Assembly: GCA_022566895.1 (NCBI GenBank)
Contig: JADFIA010000015.1
Location: 1 to 43,062, forward strand
Direction: 5' to 3'
Length of the DNA stretch: 43,062 bases
Source of the DNA: Pseudomonadota bacterium
Lineage (GTDB): Bacteria > Pseudomonadota > Alphaproteobacteria > Sphingomonadales > SMXR01
Shown: piece by piece, positions 18,627-27,373 of the stretch
How the letters are laid out: each line of letters opens with the position of its first letter
Numbering within the stretch: the first letter of the stretch is position 1
Made by a program: the position numbers and the translations under genes
Notes under the pieces: generated by a model
What the model was told of the DNA's origin: nothing
Database searches by the model: none
The model's input: only the letters and a program-made list of their open reading frames with translations

Positions 18627-19289
18627 TCAATTACCGGCCTTTTCAAGATAGGCCAAAATATAGTCCTTGGCGGCCGGCCATTCGTCGATGCGGGCGTGGC
18701 AATGTTCGGCCGGCCCGATCAGGTCGCGCAGTCTCGGATCGGCGACAAAATGGATGCGGTGGGTGCGGGCTGCGTGGGCGGCCACCGAAGCGTGGTTCTG
18801 CGGGATATCGTCGATAAAAATCACCGGTCCCCGGCACTGTTCGGACAACGCCGTGACCGCCGGGCCCTTGGCCCCGGCATTGGCGATCAGGGGATAGGCC
18901 ATGCCTTGGTCGGCCAGCGCCGCGGCGCGGGCCGCCCGGGCGTGGATCGGCACGTTGGTCAGGACCACGATCTCGGCCCGTTCGGATAACTCCTCGAGCG
19001 CCGCCACGGCGCCCTCGACCGGCGGACACGCGGCCACCCGCTCGGAAAAAAAGCGATCGAGCAGGGCCAGCGCCGGGGCCTTTTCCAAAGGCTTGCCGGT
19101 CTCCATATGGCGGATATTGCCCAGTAGCCTGAAACTTTCAAGCACAAGGTGAGCACCGTTTTCCTCGAGAAAAGCCGCTAGGGGCCCGATGAAATACACC
19201 AGCACCTCGTCGGCGTCGCAGATGATCAGCGGCCGGCTGGCTTCAAGCGCCAGCTCTGTGATCTGTTGTTTTACGAAATCCGGCGGCAA
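18627..19289 (-). CDS. HAD-like hydrolase
   Basis: This 220-residue protein has HAD-type motifs: LIICDADEVLVYF near residue 22 (nucleophile and acid/base Asp pair), EIVVLTNVPIHARAARAAA near residues 108-126 (motif II Thr), a lysine in NAGAKGPAVTALSE (motif III), and VIFIDDIPQNHASVAAH near residue 155 (acidic motif IV). The cap region (residues 30-85) is helical. The reaction is likely phosphate ester hydrolysis, with substrate unknown. The best start is a TTG behind GAGAGG; no ATG gives the first strand. It lies 6 bp upstream of dinB and is likely cotranscribed with it. Confidence 0.78.
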   Translation of the reverse strand: MPPDFVKQQITELALEASRPLIICDADEVLVYFIGPLAAFLEENGAHLVLESFRLLGNIRHMETGKPLEKAPALALLDRFFSERVAACPPVEGAVAALEELSERAEIVVLTNVPIHARAARAAALADQGMAYPLIANAGAKGPAVTALSEQCRGPVIFIDDIPQNHASVAAHAARTHRIHFVADPRLRDLIGPAEHCHARIDEWPAAKDYILAYLEKAGN

Positions 19290-19548
19290 TGGCCTCTCGC
19301 TTTCTGGTCTCGGTCCCTGCCTTGGCTGTCCAAACGGCTTGCATCGGTTCCCAATATGCCCAAGATTCGGGCCGGCCGAAAGCGCTGAATTGCGGAACTT
19401 TCGCCGCCATTTCGCGGCCCGGTGGGCGCGGCGCTCTGAAAACCCGTTTGCCTAGGCGCCGCGGGCTTGAAATTTGCTGCACATTGGCCGACAAAGGGGG
19501 ATAGTGTATAGGGGTGTGGGTTCATCTGGGGATTCCGGAATCAGGCAT

Positions 19549-19929
19549 ATGACAATAGCGAAAAGAATTCTCGTGGTTGAGGACAACGAACTCAACATGA
19601 AGCTGTTCTGCGACATCTTGGAGGCCAACGGCTACGAGACCATCAGGTCGAGCGATGGCACGACCGCCGTCGAGTTGGCGCGCAAGCACCATCCGGATCT
19701 CATTCTGATGGATATTCAGCTGCCCGAGATATCGGGGCTCGAGGTTACCAAGCGGATCCGCGAGGACCCCCTGGTCAGCAAAATCCCGATCGTCGCCGTG
19801 ACCGCCTTTGCCATGCGCGGGGATGAAGAGAAAATCCGCGAAGGCGGCTGCGAAGCGTACATCGCCAAGCCCATTTCGGTCACTCAATTCCTTGAGACGG
19901 TCGACAAATTTTCCGGTAGGAGCGAATGA
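19549..19929 (+). CDS. divK: Single-domain response regulator DivK
   Basis: This 126-residue protein is a stand-alone receiver domain. Glu11-Asp12 form the acidic pocket, Asp55 is the phosphoacceptor in [13 protein letters not shown], the switch Thr lies in [11 protein letters not shown] and the conserved Lys in [10 protein letters not shown]. DivK relays phosphate signals in the alphaproteobacterial cell-cycle network with PleC and DivJ. Linkage to pleD supports the name: the divK stop and the pleD start overlap as ATGA. The 259-bp upstream gap has no gene and presumably holds the promoter. Confidence 0.93.
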   Translation: MTIAKRILVVEDNELNMKLFCDILEANGYETIRSSDGTTAVELARKHHPDLILMDIQLPEISGLEVTKRIREDPLVSKIPIVAVTAFAMRGDEEKIREGGCEAYIAKPISVTQFLETVDKFSGRSE

Positions 19930-21314
19930 CAGCTCGGATCCTGGTGGTCGACGATGTTCTGCCCAACGCCAAGCTTCTCGAAAAGAAGCTGGTCGACGAA
20001 TATTTTGACGTGCTGTTGGCCACATCGGGCCCCGAGGCGCTGGAGATTATCCAGCGCGAGCAGCCGGATATCGTGCTCCTGGACGTCATGATGCCGGGCA
20101 TGGACGGTTTCGAGGTGTGCCGGCGGATCAAGGGAAATCCCAAGACCGAACATATTCCGGTGGTCATGGTGACGGCGCTCGACAAGATGTCGGACCGCAT
20201 GGCCGGGCTCGAGGCCGGGGCCGACGATTTCCTCTCCAAGCCGGTCAAGGACCGCGCCCTCTATGCCCGCGTGCGATCGCTGGTGCGCTTGAAGGTGACC
20301 ATGGACGAGTACCGCAACCGGGTGGCCACCGAAATGTCTCTGGGCAGCGAGGAGGAGCGCCAGGAATTGGTCCTCAAGCCCGAGGACACCCATGTCCTGC
20401 TGGTCGAAGAGGATCAGAAATCCGCCGATGCGATCCGCAAAAGCCTGGCCAAGACCTGTAGGATTTCGCAATTGCCGATGGGCGACGACATCGCCGAGCG
20501 GGCGCGTGAGAAAGACTACGATCTGGTGATCGTCAGCCTGAACATGCGCCATGCGGACGGCCTCAGGATCTGCTCGCATTTGCGCTCGTTCGAAGAGACC
20601 CGGCAAGTGCCCATTCTGGTGCTGGTCAAAGAGGCCGATACCAAGCTTCTGGTGCGGGCCATGGAAATGGGGGTTAACGACTATCTGATCATTCCAACCA
20701 ACGAAATGGAGCTGGTGGCCCGCACCCGCACGCAACTGAAGCGCAAGCGCTTCGCCGACCGGCTGCGGGAAAATCTCCATGTGTCGTTGCGTTTGGCCAC
20801 CACCGACGCCGTGACCGGGCTTTACAATCGTCATTATATGTCGAGCCATTTGGAGACCCTGTTCGCGGCCAGCAAAAAAGGCGGCAAGGTCATGTCCCTG
20901 GCGATGCTCGATATCGACCATTTCAAAGCGGTCAACGACACCTACGGACATGCGGCCGGCGACGCGGTGCTGGCCGAGTTTGCGCGGCGCATCGCCCGCA
21001 ACGTGCGCGGGGTCGATCTGCCGGCCCGCTACGGCGGCGAGGAATTTGTCGTCATCATGCCCGAAACCCGCACCGGCGACGCCTTGTTGATCGCCGAACG
21101 CTTGCGCACGGCGATCGCAGAGGCGCCGTTCGACGCCGGCGGCGAAGAGGGGCCGATCAAGATCACGGTCAGCATCGGTTTGGCGACCACCGGGGGGCAG
21201 GAAATCAAAACCAGCCGCGACTTTATGGAACTGGCCGACCAAGCCCTGTACCAAGCCAAGGAAGCGGGGCGCAACCGGGTCGTGGTGGCCGGCGCGGGCG
21301 ACGCCGGCTCCTAG
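19926..21314 (+). CDS. pleD: PleD-type response regulator diguanylate cyclase
   Basis: This 462-residue protein has the PleD domain order REC-REC-GGDEF. The first receiver (residues 1-120) carries Asp53 in [14 protein letters not shown]. The second (about residues 155-275) has Ser in place of the phosphoacceptor (VIVSLNMRH), as expected for the adaptor receiver. The cyclase domain (about residues 295-460) has GGEEF, so it should make cyclic di-GMP from GTP. An RxxD inhibitory site (RGVD) lies five residues before it. In related bacteria PleD drives the swarmer-to-stalked or motile-to-sessile change when phosphorylated. Translation is coupled to divK. A strong terminator follows. Confidence 0.95.
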   Translation: MTARILVVDDVLPNAKLLEKKLVDEYFDVLLATSGPEALEIIQREQPDIVLLDVMMPGMDGFEVCRRIKGNPKTEHIPVVMVTALDKMSDRMAGLEAGADDFLSKPVKDRALYARVRSLVRLKVTMDEYRNRVATEMSLGSEEERQELVLKPEDTHVLLVEEDQKSADAIRKSLAKTCRISQLPMGDDIAERAREKDYDLVIVSLNMRHADGLRICSHLRSFEETRQVPILVLVKEADTKLLVRAMEMGVNDYLIIPTNEMELVARTRTQLKRKRFADRLRENLHVSLRLATTDAVTGLYNRHYMSSHLETLFAASKKGGKVMSLAMLDIDHFKAVNDTYGHAAGDAVLAEFARRIARNVRGVDLPARYGGEEFVVIMPETRTGDALLIAERLRTAIAEAPFDAGGEEGPIKITVSIGLATTGGQEIKTSRDFMELADQALYQAKEAGRNRVVVAGAGDAGS

Positions 21315-21350
21315 GATCAAGCAAAGCTCAATTCATTGACAAATATAAGA

Positions 21351-21376
21351 AAAACCGGCCCTTGGAGGCCGGTTTT
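21351..21376 (+). terminator. Rho-independent terminator after pleD
   Basis: AAAACCGGCC (21351-21360) pairs perfectly with GGCCGGTTTT (21367-21376) around CTTGGA. T-runs exist in both directions, so it could also serve the convergent DUF2306-type gene that ends at 21429. Confidence 0.88.
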
Positions 21377-21428
21377 GACGCCTTGGCCATGGCTTTGTCA
21401 GCGAGATCGGCGCGGGGCGCCCCAAACT

Positions 21429-22313
21429 CTACAGACGCGGCAGCCACATGCCCATGGTGGCCATGAAAATTCCCAGGCCCATGAGGCCGGTGACCACAAA
21501 AAGGCCGCCCGCCATCGCCAACTTGCCTGGGGCGCCGGCCCGGTCCCGGGTGCGCAGATAAAGCTCGAGAATGGCCAGGGGAAGGAGATATTGGGCGAAA
21601 CCCAGGATCGTGAGGAAAGGGCCCGTAAACGTCTCGAAATCGACCCCGATGCCGCCAGTGAGAAAAAACCACAGCATCAAACCTACCCGGAAGAACCACA
21701 CACCGCTGACCACTATGAACAGGCGCAGGGCCCAGCGCCGATGGGGGCCAATTTCGCGGGCCAGCGCATGGCGCAGGGCCATGGCCGCGCAGATCATGAT
21801 CAGGACGGCGTTAAGGCTAATACTGACGTGTTGGGCAGGGCCGCCGATGACTCCACGGGTCAAGACCATATAGAGACCGACAAGGCTGATCGCAAAAGCG
21901 GTCAGCATGTATATGCGCCCATTCCAGTGATGGAAGGGCCGGGCGCCGGCCCGGAATTTCGGCGTTAGCTGTGGCGGTCCGCCGCCGGTTATGATGGCGC
22001 CCAGAACAAGCTGCAGCGGTCCGCCGACGGTTATAATGGCGGCCAGCAAAAGATGCGTGGCGATGGCCACATTGCCCAGGGTATCGCCAGCGATGATTCC
22101 ATGGGGCAGGACTTTATTCCACGCCGCCAAATCCCCTCGCACAGCCGAACCCCCATAGAACGCCAGGATATAATACACGAACACCCATTGGCCGATGACG
22201 GCGACCAGGAACCAAAGCCGGGCCGCTGCTTTCAAGGCGGTATCCGGCCCCAACATGAATCCGGCAACCCTTGCAGGATAACGGGGCGACACATCGGTAA
22301 TACTGTCTGTCAT
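21429..22313 (-). CDS. DUF2306-type multi-pass membrane protein
   Basis: The 294-residue product has about seven or eight hydrophobic helices, for example LWFLVAVIGQWVFVYYILAF, IATHLLLAAIITVGG, MLTAFAISLVGLYMVL and FLVVTGLMGLGIFMA-like segments near the end. A short repeated stretch (GGPLQLVLGAIITGGGPPQL) lies near residue 115, followed by FHHWNGRIYMLTA, with histidines typical of DUF2306 membrane proteins. Function is unknown; conserved His in membrane could bind heme or metal. ATG 22313 was chosen; a GTG 27 bp upstream is possible. It is divergent from the AraC-type gene across an AT-rich spacer, so it may be that regulator's target. Confidence 0.72.
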   Translation of the reverse strand: MTDSITDVSPRYPARVAGFMLGPDTALKAAARLWFLVAVIGQWVFVYYILAFYGGSAVRGDLAAWNKVLPHGIIAGDTLGNVAIATHLLLAAIITVGGPLQLVLGAIITGGGPPQLTPKFRAGARPFHHWNGRIYMLTAFAISLVGLYMVLTRGVIGGPAQHVSISLNAVLIMICAAMALRHALAREIGPHRRWALRLFIVVSGVWFFRVGLMLWFFLTGGIGVDFETFTGPFLTILGFAQYLLPLAILELYLRTRDRAGAPGKLAMAGGLFVVTGLMGLGIFMATMGMWLPRL

Positions 22314-22398
22314 TTTCAATTCCACAAAAGTCAATTGCACCGGCTCGGCGGCCGGTCAGCCCTAATGCTGCAGCTGCGCCCTGGTTTCTGGTATCCAG

Positions 22399-22532
22399 CC
22401 ATATTTCGTTATATACAGTGAATATATCATAAAAATATATATTACAATGATATATAGGCGGAGTTCCCCGGGCGCTATCTCTCTGCTTGACTGGCTATTG
22501 TTGTAAGAATTCCTCCTCTATCCATATTTCGT
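22399..22532. promoter_or_regulatory. Divergent promoter region with direct and inverted repeats
   Basis: The 309-bp gap between the DUF2306-type and AraC-type genes is strikingly AT-rich around 22401-22456. An 11-bp direct repeat CCATATTTCGT occurs at 22399-22409 and 22522-22532. Between them lies an inverted repeat, ATATATCAT (22422-22430) with ATGATATAT (22447-22455). These are candidate operators for the adjacent AraC-type regulator, since such proteins often bind spaced direct repeats. No -35/-10 pair is assigned. Confidence 0.45.
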
Positions 22533-22622
22533 GTGGGGGCATATCGTAATTAGGATTTGTTCCAAGGCACATGACGGCGGTGATCAAAAAGATGGCTTCA
22601 GGTTTCAAGAAGGAAAAAAGGC

Positions 22623-23672
22623 ATGGCTGAGCCGACAATTTCGGCGGGCTTCGCCAAAGCTTTGATGGATCTGGCTGTATCAAAAGGCGCCAGTCGACAA
22701 CTGCTGATCGAGCGCTCTCATATTGATCATGACGACCTCGCGGACCAGGACAACCGCATTCCGCTGGTAAATTATTTGGCGCTCATGAAAGCGGGCAAGG
22801 AACTGTGCAACGAACCGGCTCTGGCGCTGCAGTTTGGTGAAGCGTACAGCATGACTGACATGTCGATTGTCGGGCTGGTCTGCGAGGCCAGCGAAACAAC
22901 GGCTGAAGCGATGGTGCAAGCGAACCGCTATGTGCGCCTGATGCTTGATGCGGATGGCGGCGAAACTGCGGATTGGTTTGAACTCATCCGAAAAGAGGAT
23001 GGGGTTTGGCTGGAACTTACGAGCGATATTTACATCAATTATCCGGAGCTTACAGAATCCGGTTTTGCCCGGATGGTGAGCGGCTCGGCGCGTCTTTTTG
23101 GCGACAACCCGTTGGCAAGAGCGGTTCATTTTACCCATGAGGAACCAGGCGACCGCGCCGAGTACGATCGCATATTCAAGGCGCCGCTGGTTTTCGGCAG
23201 CGACCGGAATGCGCTGCTGATCGATGAAGCGTTCATGTCCTTCAAACTCCCGCCGGCAAACCGTTATGTTTTTGGAATATTGAGCGAGCGCGCTGAGGCG
23301 CTGCTTAAAAGCCTGGAGAGCTCGAAAACCATAAAGGGGCAGGTTGAGAGCTTATTGATCCCGATCTTGCACACCGGCGATTTGGGCATGGAATTGATCG
23401 CCAAGAATCTGGGATTGAGCCGCCAGACGCTTTATCGCAGGTTGAAAGCTGAAGGCGTGAGCTATGAAAAATTGCTCGATGAATTGCGCCACAAGATGGC
23501 TGTGCATTACCTGAACGGCAAGAAAGTGTCGGTGAAGGAGACCGCCTATCTGGTGGGTTTTTCCGACCCAAGTTCTTTCTCGCGCGCCTTCAAACGCTGG
23601 ACGGGAAGCCCCCCGGGCATGACCGGCTCGCCAACCTCGCGGCCCAGGCCGCCAACCAAAGCTGCGATATGA
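22623..23672 (+). CDS. AraC-family transcriptional regulator (long N-terminal domain type)
   Basis: This 349-residue protein has an N-terminal ligand-type domain of about 200 residues (ISAGFAKALMDLAVSKGASR, then NEPALALQFGEAYSMTDMSI), of the group named the arabinose-binding domain of AraC regulators. Two helix-turn-helix units follow from about residue 245: GMELIAKNLGLSRQTLYRRL and VKETAYLVGFSDPSSFSRAF, ending in KRWTGSPPGM. It has a GAAGGAA ribosome site. Codon choice is slightly less GC-rich than the core genes. It probably controls the divergent membrane gene, itself, or both; the effector is unknown. The 220-bp gap after it holds no gene that I can support. Confidence 0.88.
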   Translation: MAEPTISAGFAKALMDLAVSKGASRQLLIERSHIDHDDLADQDNRIPLVNYLALMKAGKELCNEPALALQFGEAYSMTDMSIVGLVCEASETTAEAMVQANRYVRLMLDADGGETADWFELIRKEDGVWLELTSDIYINYPELTESGFARMVSGSARLFGDNPLARAVHFTHEEPGDRAEYDRIFKAPLVFGSDRNALLIDEAFMSFKLPPANRYVFGILSERAEALLKSLESSKTIKGQVESLLIPILHTGDLGMELIAKNLGLSRQTLYRRLKAEGVSYEKLLDELRHKMAVHYLNGKKVSVKETAYLVGFSDPSSFSRAFKRWTGSPPGMTGSPTSRPRPPTKAAI

Positions 23673-23892
23673 ACGCTCGGGCTTTTCAAGAATACGGCAT
23701 CGCCGGCCGCAACACCCAATCCCAGCTGACGGCGACCTCAAGAGACGGCCATCAATGGGTTCATGTCCGTCCCTTGATCGAAGATTGCCGGCCAGCCGAA
23801 GACCCAACCCAGCCCAAAACGATCCGTGCAAAGATTGTTACTCAGCTTGGAATACCCGCAGTCTTCAACATTATTTTTACCATTTTATGGGG

Positions 23893-24354
23893 TCAGCCGC
23901 GGCAAGCCGATTTGTAGGCCTGCTCAAAAATGATCACCCAACCCGAGCCGTAGCCGCCGCGCATCATCTCGGCCATATCGCCAAAGGCTTCCCAATTGCT
24001 GTGGCTGAGTTCGACCCGCGTTCGTCCATTTTCAAGCGCCGTAAAACGCACTTCGACAAGGCTTGCGTTTTCTGGCGGTAGCCCCATGTGAAAGTCCAGG
24101 CTGAGCGAGTCATGCGGATCGTATGACCTTATCGTGCCCCACAAATACTCGGTGTCATCGTGTCCGGTCTCCACGATCTGGCCGCCCAGCTTGGCCTCAA
24201 TGCGCAACGACTTGGCCGGCTTGCCATCGCCCTGCATCAATGACATCGAGCGCTTGTCCAGCGGCCACCAACTGCCCATTTCGTCTACAAACACCCTGAA
24301 AGCCTTTTCCTGGCTGCAGGGGACTTCGATGGTCTTGATAATCGGATCGAGCAC
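23893..24354 (-). CDS. SRPBCC (AHSA1-like) domain protein
   Basis: This 153-residue protein begins with the strand IIKTIEVPCSQEKAFRVFVD and continues with MGSWWPLDKRS, LGGQIVETGHDDTEYLWGTI, SLSLDFHMGLPPENASLVEV and a C-terminal helix GGYGSGWVIIFEQAYKSA. This is the AHSA1/START-like SRPBCC fold used to bind hydrophobic ligands. It lies 9 bp after an ArsR-type regulator, a very common pairing in which the regulator controls the SRPBCC gene. Ligand and role are unknown. Confidence 0.85.
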   Translation of the reverse strand: MLDPIIKTIEVPCSQEKAFRVFVDEMGSWWPLDKRSMSLMQGDGKPAKSLRIEAKLGGQIVETGHDDTEYLWGTIRSYDPHDSLSLDFHMGLPPENASLVEVRFTALENGRTRVELSHSNWEAFGDMAEMMRGGYGSGWVIIFEQAYKSACRG

Positions 24355-24363
24355 TGTGTTCTC

Positions 24364-24675
24364 CTATTTGTTTTTCATGCGTCGGGCAATTTCGGCGCCG
24401 TAAGCAGACAAGGCATCTGACCAGAAACTGTCCAGATACTGCCGCAGTTCATCCAGCCCATCGCGCTTGATTGAATAAAAGCGACGATTGCCCTGTGGCT
24501 GCACACTGACCAACCTGGCGAACTCGAGTACCTTCAAGTGTTGCGACACGGCAGGCCGGGTCACTGGCTGGTCTGCCGCCAACTGGCCCACGCTCTTAGG
24601 CTGATCGCGCAGCGCCTCGAAGATGTGCCGGCGGGTTGGGTCGGCCAGCGCTGTAAATACTTCTGCGAAAGCCAT
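24364..24675 (-). CDS. ArsR-family transcriptional regulator
   Basis: The 103-residue product is a winged-helix ArsR protein: FTALADPTRRHIFEALRDQP at residues 6-25, a recognition helix in PVTRPAVSQHLKVLEFARLV, and a wing VQPQGNRRFYSIKRDGLDEL. The usual metal-binding CxC motif of ArsR/SmtB is absent, so it is probably of the metal-independent subgroup that pairs with SRPBCC genes. ATG 24675 has a GGAAGG site; longer in-frame starts would add a basic, Cys-containing leader that looks non-coding. Confidence 0.87.
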   Translation of the reverse strand: MAFAEVFTALADPTRRHIFEALRDQPKSVGQLAADQPVTRPAVSQHLKVLEFARLVSVQPQGNRRFYSIKRDGLDELRQYLDSFWSDALSAYGAEIARRMKNK

Positions 24676-24826
24676 GGCCTTCCGTAAGCCATGACTTACC
24701 AATATGCCAAGCCGTTTCATCTGCTGGTGGCAAAACGACGATTCGTATTTCAGGGTCTGGAGGAAACGACACAACCGCCGGTCTCGGCGGCCACGGTCTT
24801 TGCCCGTCTGCAAACCGCCAGGGGCG

Positions 24827-24994
24827 CTATTTGATTTTGGCTTCCTTGAACTCGACGTGCTTGCGGGCCACCGGATCGTATTTCCGCTTGGTCATCTTTT
24901 CGGTCAGCGTGCGCGGGTTTTTCTTGGTCACATAATAGTAACCGGTGCCGGCGGTGCTGACCAGTTTGATCTTGATGTTTGACGGTTTGGCCAT
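24827..24994 (-). CDS. rpmG: 50S ribosomal protein L33
   Basis: This 55-residue protein reads [20 protein letters not shown], then [20 protein letters not shown] and [13 protein letters not shown], which is L33. It lacks the two CxxC pairs, so it is the zinc-independent form. L33 sits near the E-site of the large ribosomal subunit. In many alphaproteobacteria rpmG lies close to pleD and rnr, as here, but about 3.3 kb of accessory genes separate it from pleD in this window. Confidence 0.95.
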   Translation of the reverse strand: MAKPSNIKIKLVSTAGTGYYYVTKKNPRTLTEKMTKRKYDPVARKHVEFKEAKIK

Positions 24995-25097
24995 GGCCCA
25001 AACTCCAGGTCGGGTGTTGGCCGCTTGGCGGCCTCAATCGCTGCGCAAAAATACGCATGCTGGCCGCGAAGTCAAGCCCAAAGCCGGGGCCTTTCGC

Positions 25098-27338
25098 TCA
25101 GCGCTTGCGGGCCCTGGCCCGGCCGCTGCGCGGCCGCCTTTTGGGCTGGTCGCTCGAGCTTGCCGGCCGGGCCGTCTGATCGATCATTTCGAGCCGCAGG
25201 GAGCCGGTCAACGGGTCGGCCTCACGCAGCCGCACCGCCACTTTATCGCCCAGGCGGTAGGTCTGGCCGGTCTTGCGGCCGCTTAGAGAGTGGTGGTCCT
25301 GGTCGTAAACATAATAATCGTCATAAAGCGTCGAGATCGGGACCAGGCCGTCGGCGCCCGAGGGCTCGAGGGTCACGAACAATCCGAAGCGCGCCACACC
25401 CGAGACCCGGCCCTCGAACACGTCGCCCACCTGATCAGCCAGAAAGGCGGCCAGGTAGCGGTCGTTCGATTCGCGCTCGGCGGCCATGGCTCGCCGCTCG
25501 GTCTGCGAAATATGCTTGGCCACCTCGCCGAGCCGCGCCGCGCCGTCGGACCCCAGGCCGCCGTCGCCCAATTTGAGAGCGGTGATCAACGAGCGGTGCA
25601 CCACCAGGTCGGCGTAACGCCGGATCGGCGAGGTGAAATGGGCGTAGCGCCGCAGGGCCAGCCCGAAATGCCCTTGCGCTACCGGGCTGTAATAGGCCTG
25701 GGTCTGGCTGCGTAGAATGACCTGGTTCAAGAGCTCGCGGTACTCTTCGCCGGCTCTCGACAGCAGGGCGTTGAATATGGCCGGCCGCATGACCTGGCCG
25801 CGGGCCAGCTTTAGATCGAGCGAGGCGAGGAAGCTGCGCAGGCTCTCGATCTTGTCGAGGCCGGGTTCCTCATGGGCCCTGAACAGGCATGGCGCGCGGT
25901 GCTTCTCGAGGCATTGGGCGGCGGCCACATTGGCCGCCACCATGAACGCCTCGACCAGCCGGTGGCTGTCAAAGCGCGGCCGCAGGGCGACCGAGACCAC
26001 CCGCCCCTCGGGGTCCAGCTCGACCCGCCGCTCGGGCAGCTCCAACTCGAGCGGCTCGCGGCGTTTTCGGGCCGCTGCCAGCGCCGCATAGGCGCCGTAC
26101 AAGGGCCTTAGGTGCGAAGCGACAAGCGGCTTGGTGTGGGCATTTGTCTGGCCTTCGATGGCCCCCTGCGTCTCGCTGTAATTAAGCGCCGCCCGCGAGC
26201 GCATCAGGACCCGCTCGAAGCGCTGGCGCTTCATATTGCCCTGGGCGTCGATCCACAGATGCGCGGCCATCGCCGGACGGTCCTGGCCGGGCCTCAGCGA
26301 GCACAGATCCGCCGACAGCCGCTGGGGCAGCATGGCCACCACCCGGTCCGGAAAATAACAACTGTTGCCGCGCCTCATAGCCTCCGTATCGAGGGCCGTG
26401 CCGGGGCGCACGTAATGCGCCACATCGGCGATCGCCACCACCAGATGCCAGCCGCCGGGGTTGCCGGGGTCCGGGTCCGGCTGGGCAAAGATGGCATCAT
26501 CGTGATCGCGCGCATCCGCCGGATCGATAGTGATCAGCCCGAGATGGCGCAGATCGGCCCGCCGGCCCAGCCCCAGCGGCTCTGCGGCTGCGGCTTCGGC
26601 CAGGGATTCCTCGCTGAATTTATGGGGAATGCCGTGGTGGTGAATGGCGATCAGGCTGATCGCCCGCGGCTCGGCGAGATCGCCCAGGCTCTCGATGATC
26701 CGGGCCCGCATGATCCCCGGGCGGCCGCGGCGGGGCTCGACATCGGCCAACACCAGAGCGCCGTGCTTGGCGCCGCCGTGATCGCCGGCTTCGACCACGA
26801 ACCGGTGCTTGACCTTGCGCTCGGTGGGCACGATGTGGCCGCCTTCGGGGCCGCCCTCGTAACGCCCGAGCACGCTCTCCGGGGCGCCCGGCAGGGTGCG
26901 AATGAGGCGGGCTGTGTAAAAGGCTCCCTCGGCGTCGCGCGCCGCCTGCAGCCGCACCAGCGCCCGATCCCCGGGGCCCAGCGCCCGGCGGCGGCGCTTG
27001 ATTTCGATTACGAAGATCCGCGGCGGCGGCTCGGCCGCCTCCCAGCGCTCCGGTGCGGCCATCAGGTCGCCGTATTCGTCGGGGCCGGAGATGCGCACCA
27101 CCATCACCGAAGGCAGCTGATCGGCCAGCCGCAGCCATTTGCCGCCGTCGTCGGTGATCAGTCCGTCGGCCGACATGTCCCGCAACAGGGTCTTCAGCTT
27201 CCGCCGGTCGTCGCCGCGGATATGAAAGGCGCGCACCAACTCGCGCTTGCCGACCGGTGCTTTGCGGGCGGCCAGAAACTCGAGGATTTGCGAGGCTTCG
27301 GGAAAGGGCGGGGCTTTTTTCGGACCTTTGTGGGGCAC
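25098..27338 (-). CDS. rnr: Ribonuclease R
   Basis: This 746-residue 3'-5' exoribonuclease degrades structured RNA. An N-terminal helix-turn-helix-like region (PPFPEASQILEFLAAR) is followed by cold-shock-type OB folds, then the RNB catalytic domain from about residue 270. RNB motifs include TIDPADARDHDDAIFA with its acidic metal ligands, RRGNSCYFPDRVVAMLP, and HFTSPIRRYADLVVHRSL. The S1 domain lies near residues 640-720 (GDVFEGRVSGVARFGLFV), and a basic tail RRPRSGRARARKR follows. It is 35 bp downstream of topA on the same strand and 103 bp ahead of rpmG. Confidence 0.95.
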   Translation of the reverse strand: MPHKGPKKAPPFPEASQILEFLAARKAPVGKRELVRAFHIRGDDRRKLKTLLRDMSADGLITDDGGKWLRLADQLPSVMVVRISGPDEYGDLMAAPERWEAAEPPPRIFVIEIKRRRRALGPGDRALVRLQAARDAEGAFYTARLIRTLPGAPESVLGRYEGGPEGGHIVPTERKVKHRFVVEAGDHGGAKHGALVLADVEPRRGRPGIMRARIIESLGDLAEPRAISLIAIHHHGIPHKFSEESLAEAAAAEPLGLGRRADLRHLGLITIDPADARDHDDAIFAQPDPDPGNPGGWHLVVAIADVAHYVRPGTALDTEAMRRGNSCYFPDRVVAMLPQRLSADLCSLRPGQDRPAMAAHLWIDAQGNMKRQRFERVLMRSRAALNYSETQGAIEGQTNAHTKPLVASHLRPLYGAYAALAAARKRREPLELELPERRVELDPEGRVVSVALRPRFDSHRLVEAFMVAANVAAAQCLEKHRAPCLFRAHEEPGLDKIESLRSFLASLDLKLARGQVMRPAIFNALLSRAGEEYRELLNQVILRSQTQAYYSPVAQGHFGLALRRYAHFTSPIRRYADLVVHRSLITALKLGDGGLGSDGAARLGEVAKHISQTERRAMAAERESNDRYLAAFLADQVGDVFEGRVSGVARFGLFVTLEPSGADGLVPISTLYDDYYVYDQDHHSLSGRKTGQTYRLGDKVAVRLREADPLTGSLRLEMIDQTARPASSSDQPKRRPRSGRARARKR

Positions 27339-27373
27339 CAGCTACGCTCCTTGCAGCGCCAGGCGGCACCGCA

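Noticed and set aside
19884-21320. 478-residue open frame antisense to pleD
   Set aside because: It is the shadow of pleD, which has GGEEF and receiver motifs; the antisense product has no recognisable fold.
22572-22629. A 19-codon leader peptide overlapping the start of the AraC-type gene
   Set aside because: It has a start and stop, but no clear ribosome site or attenuator structure; it is likely chance.
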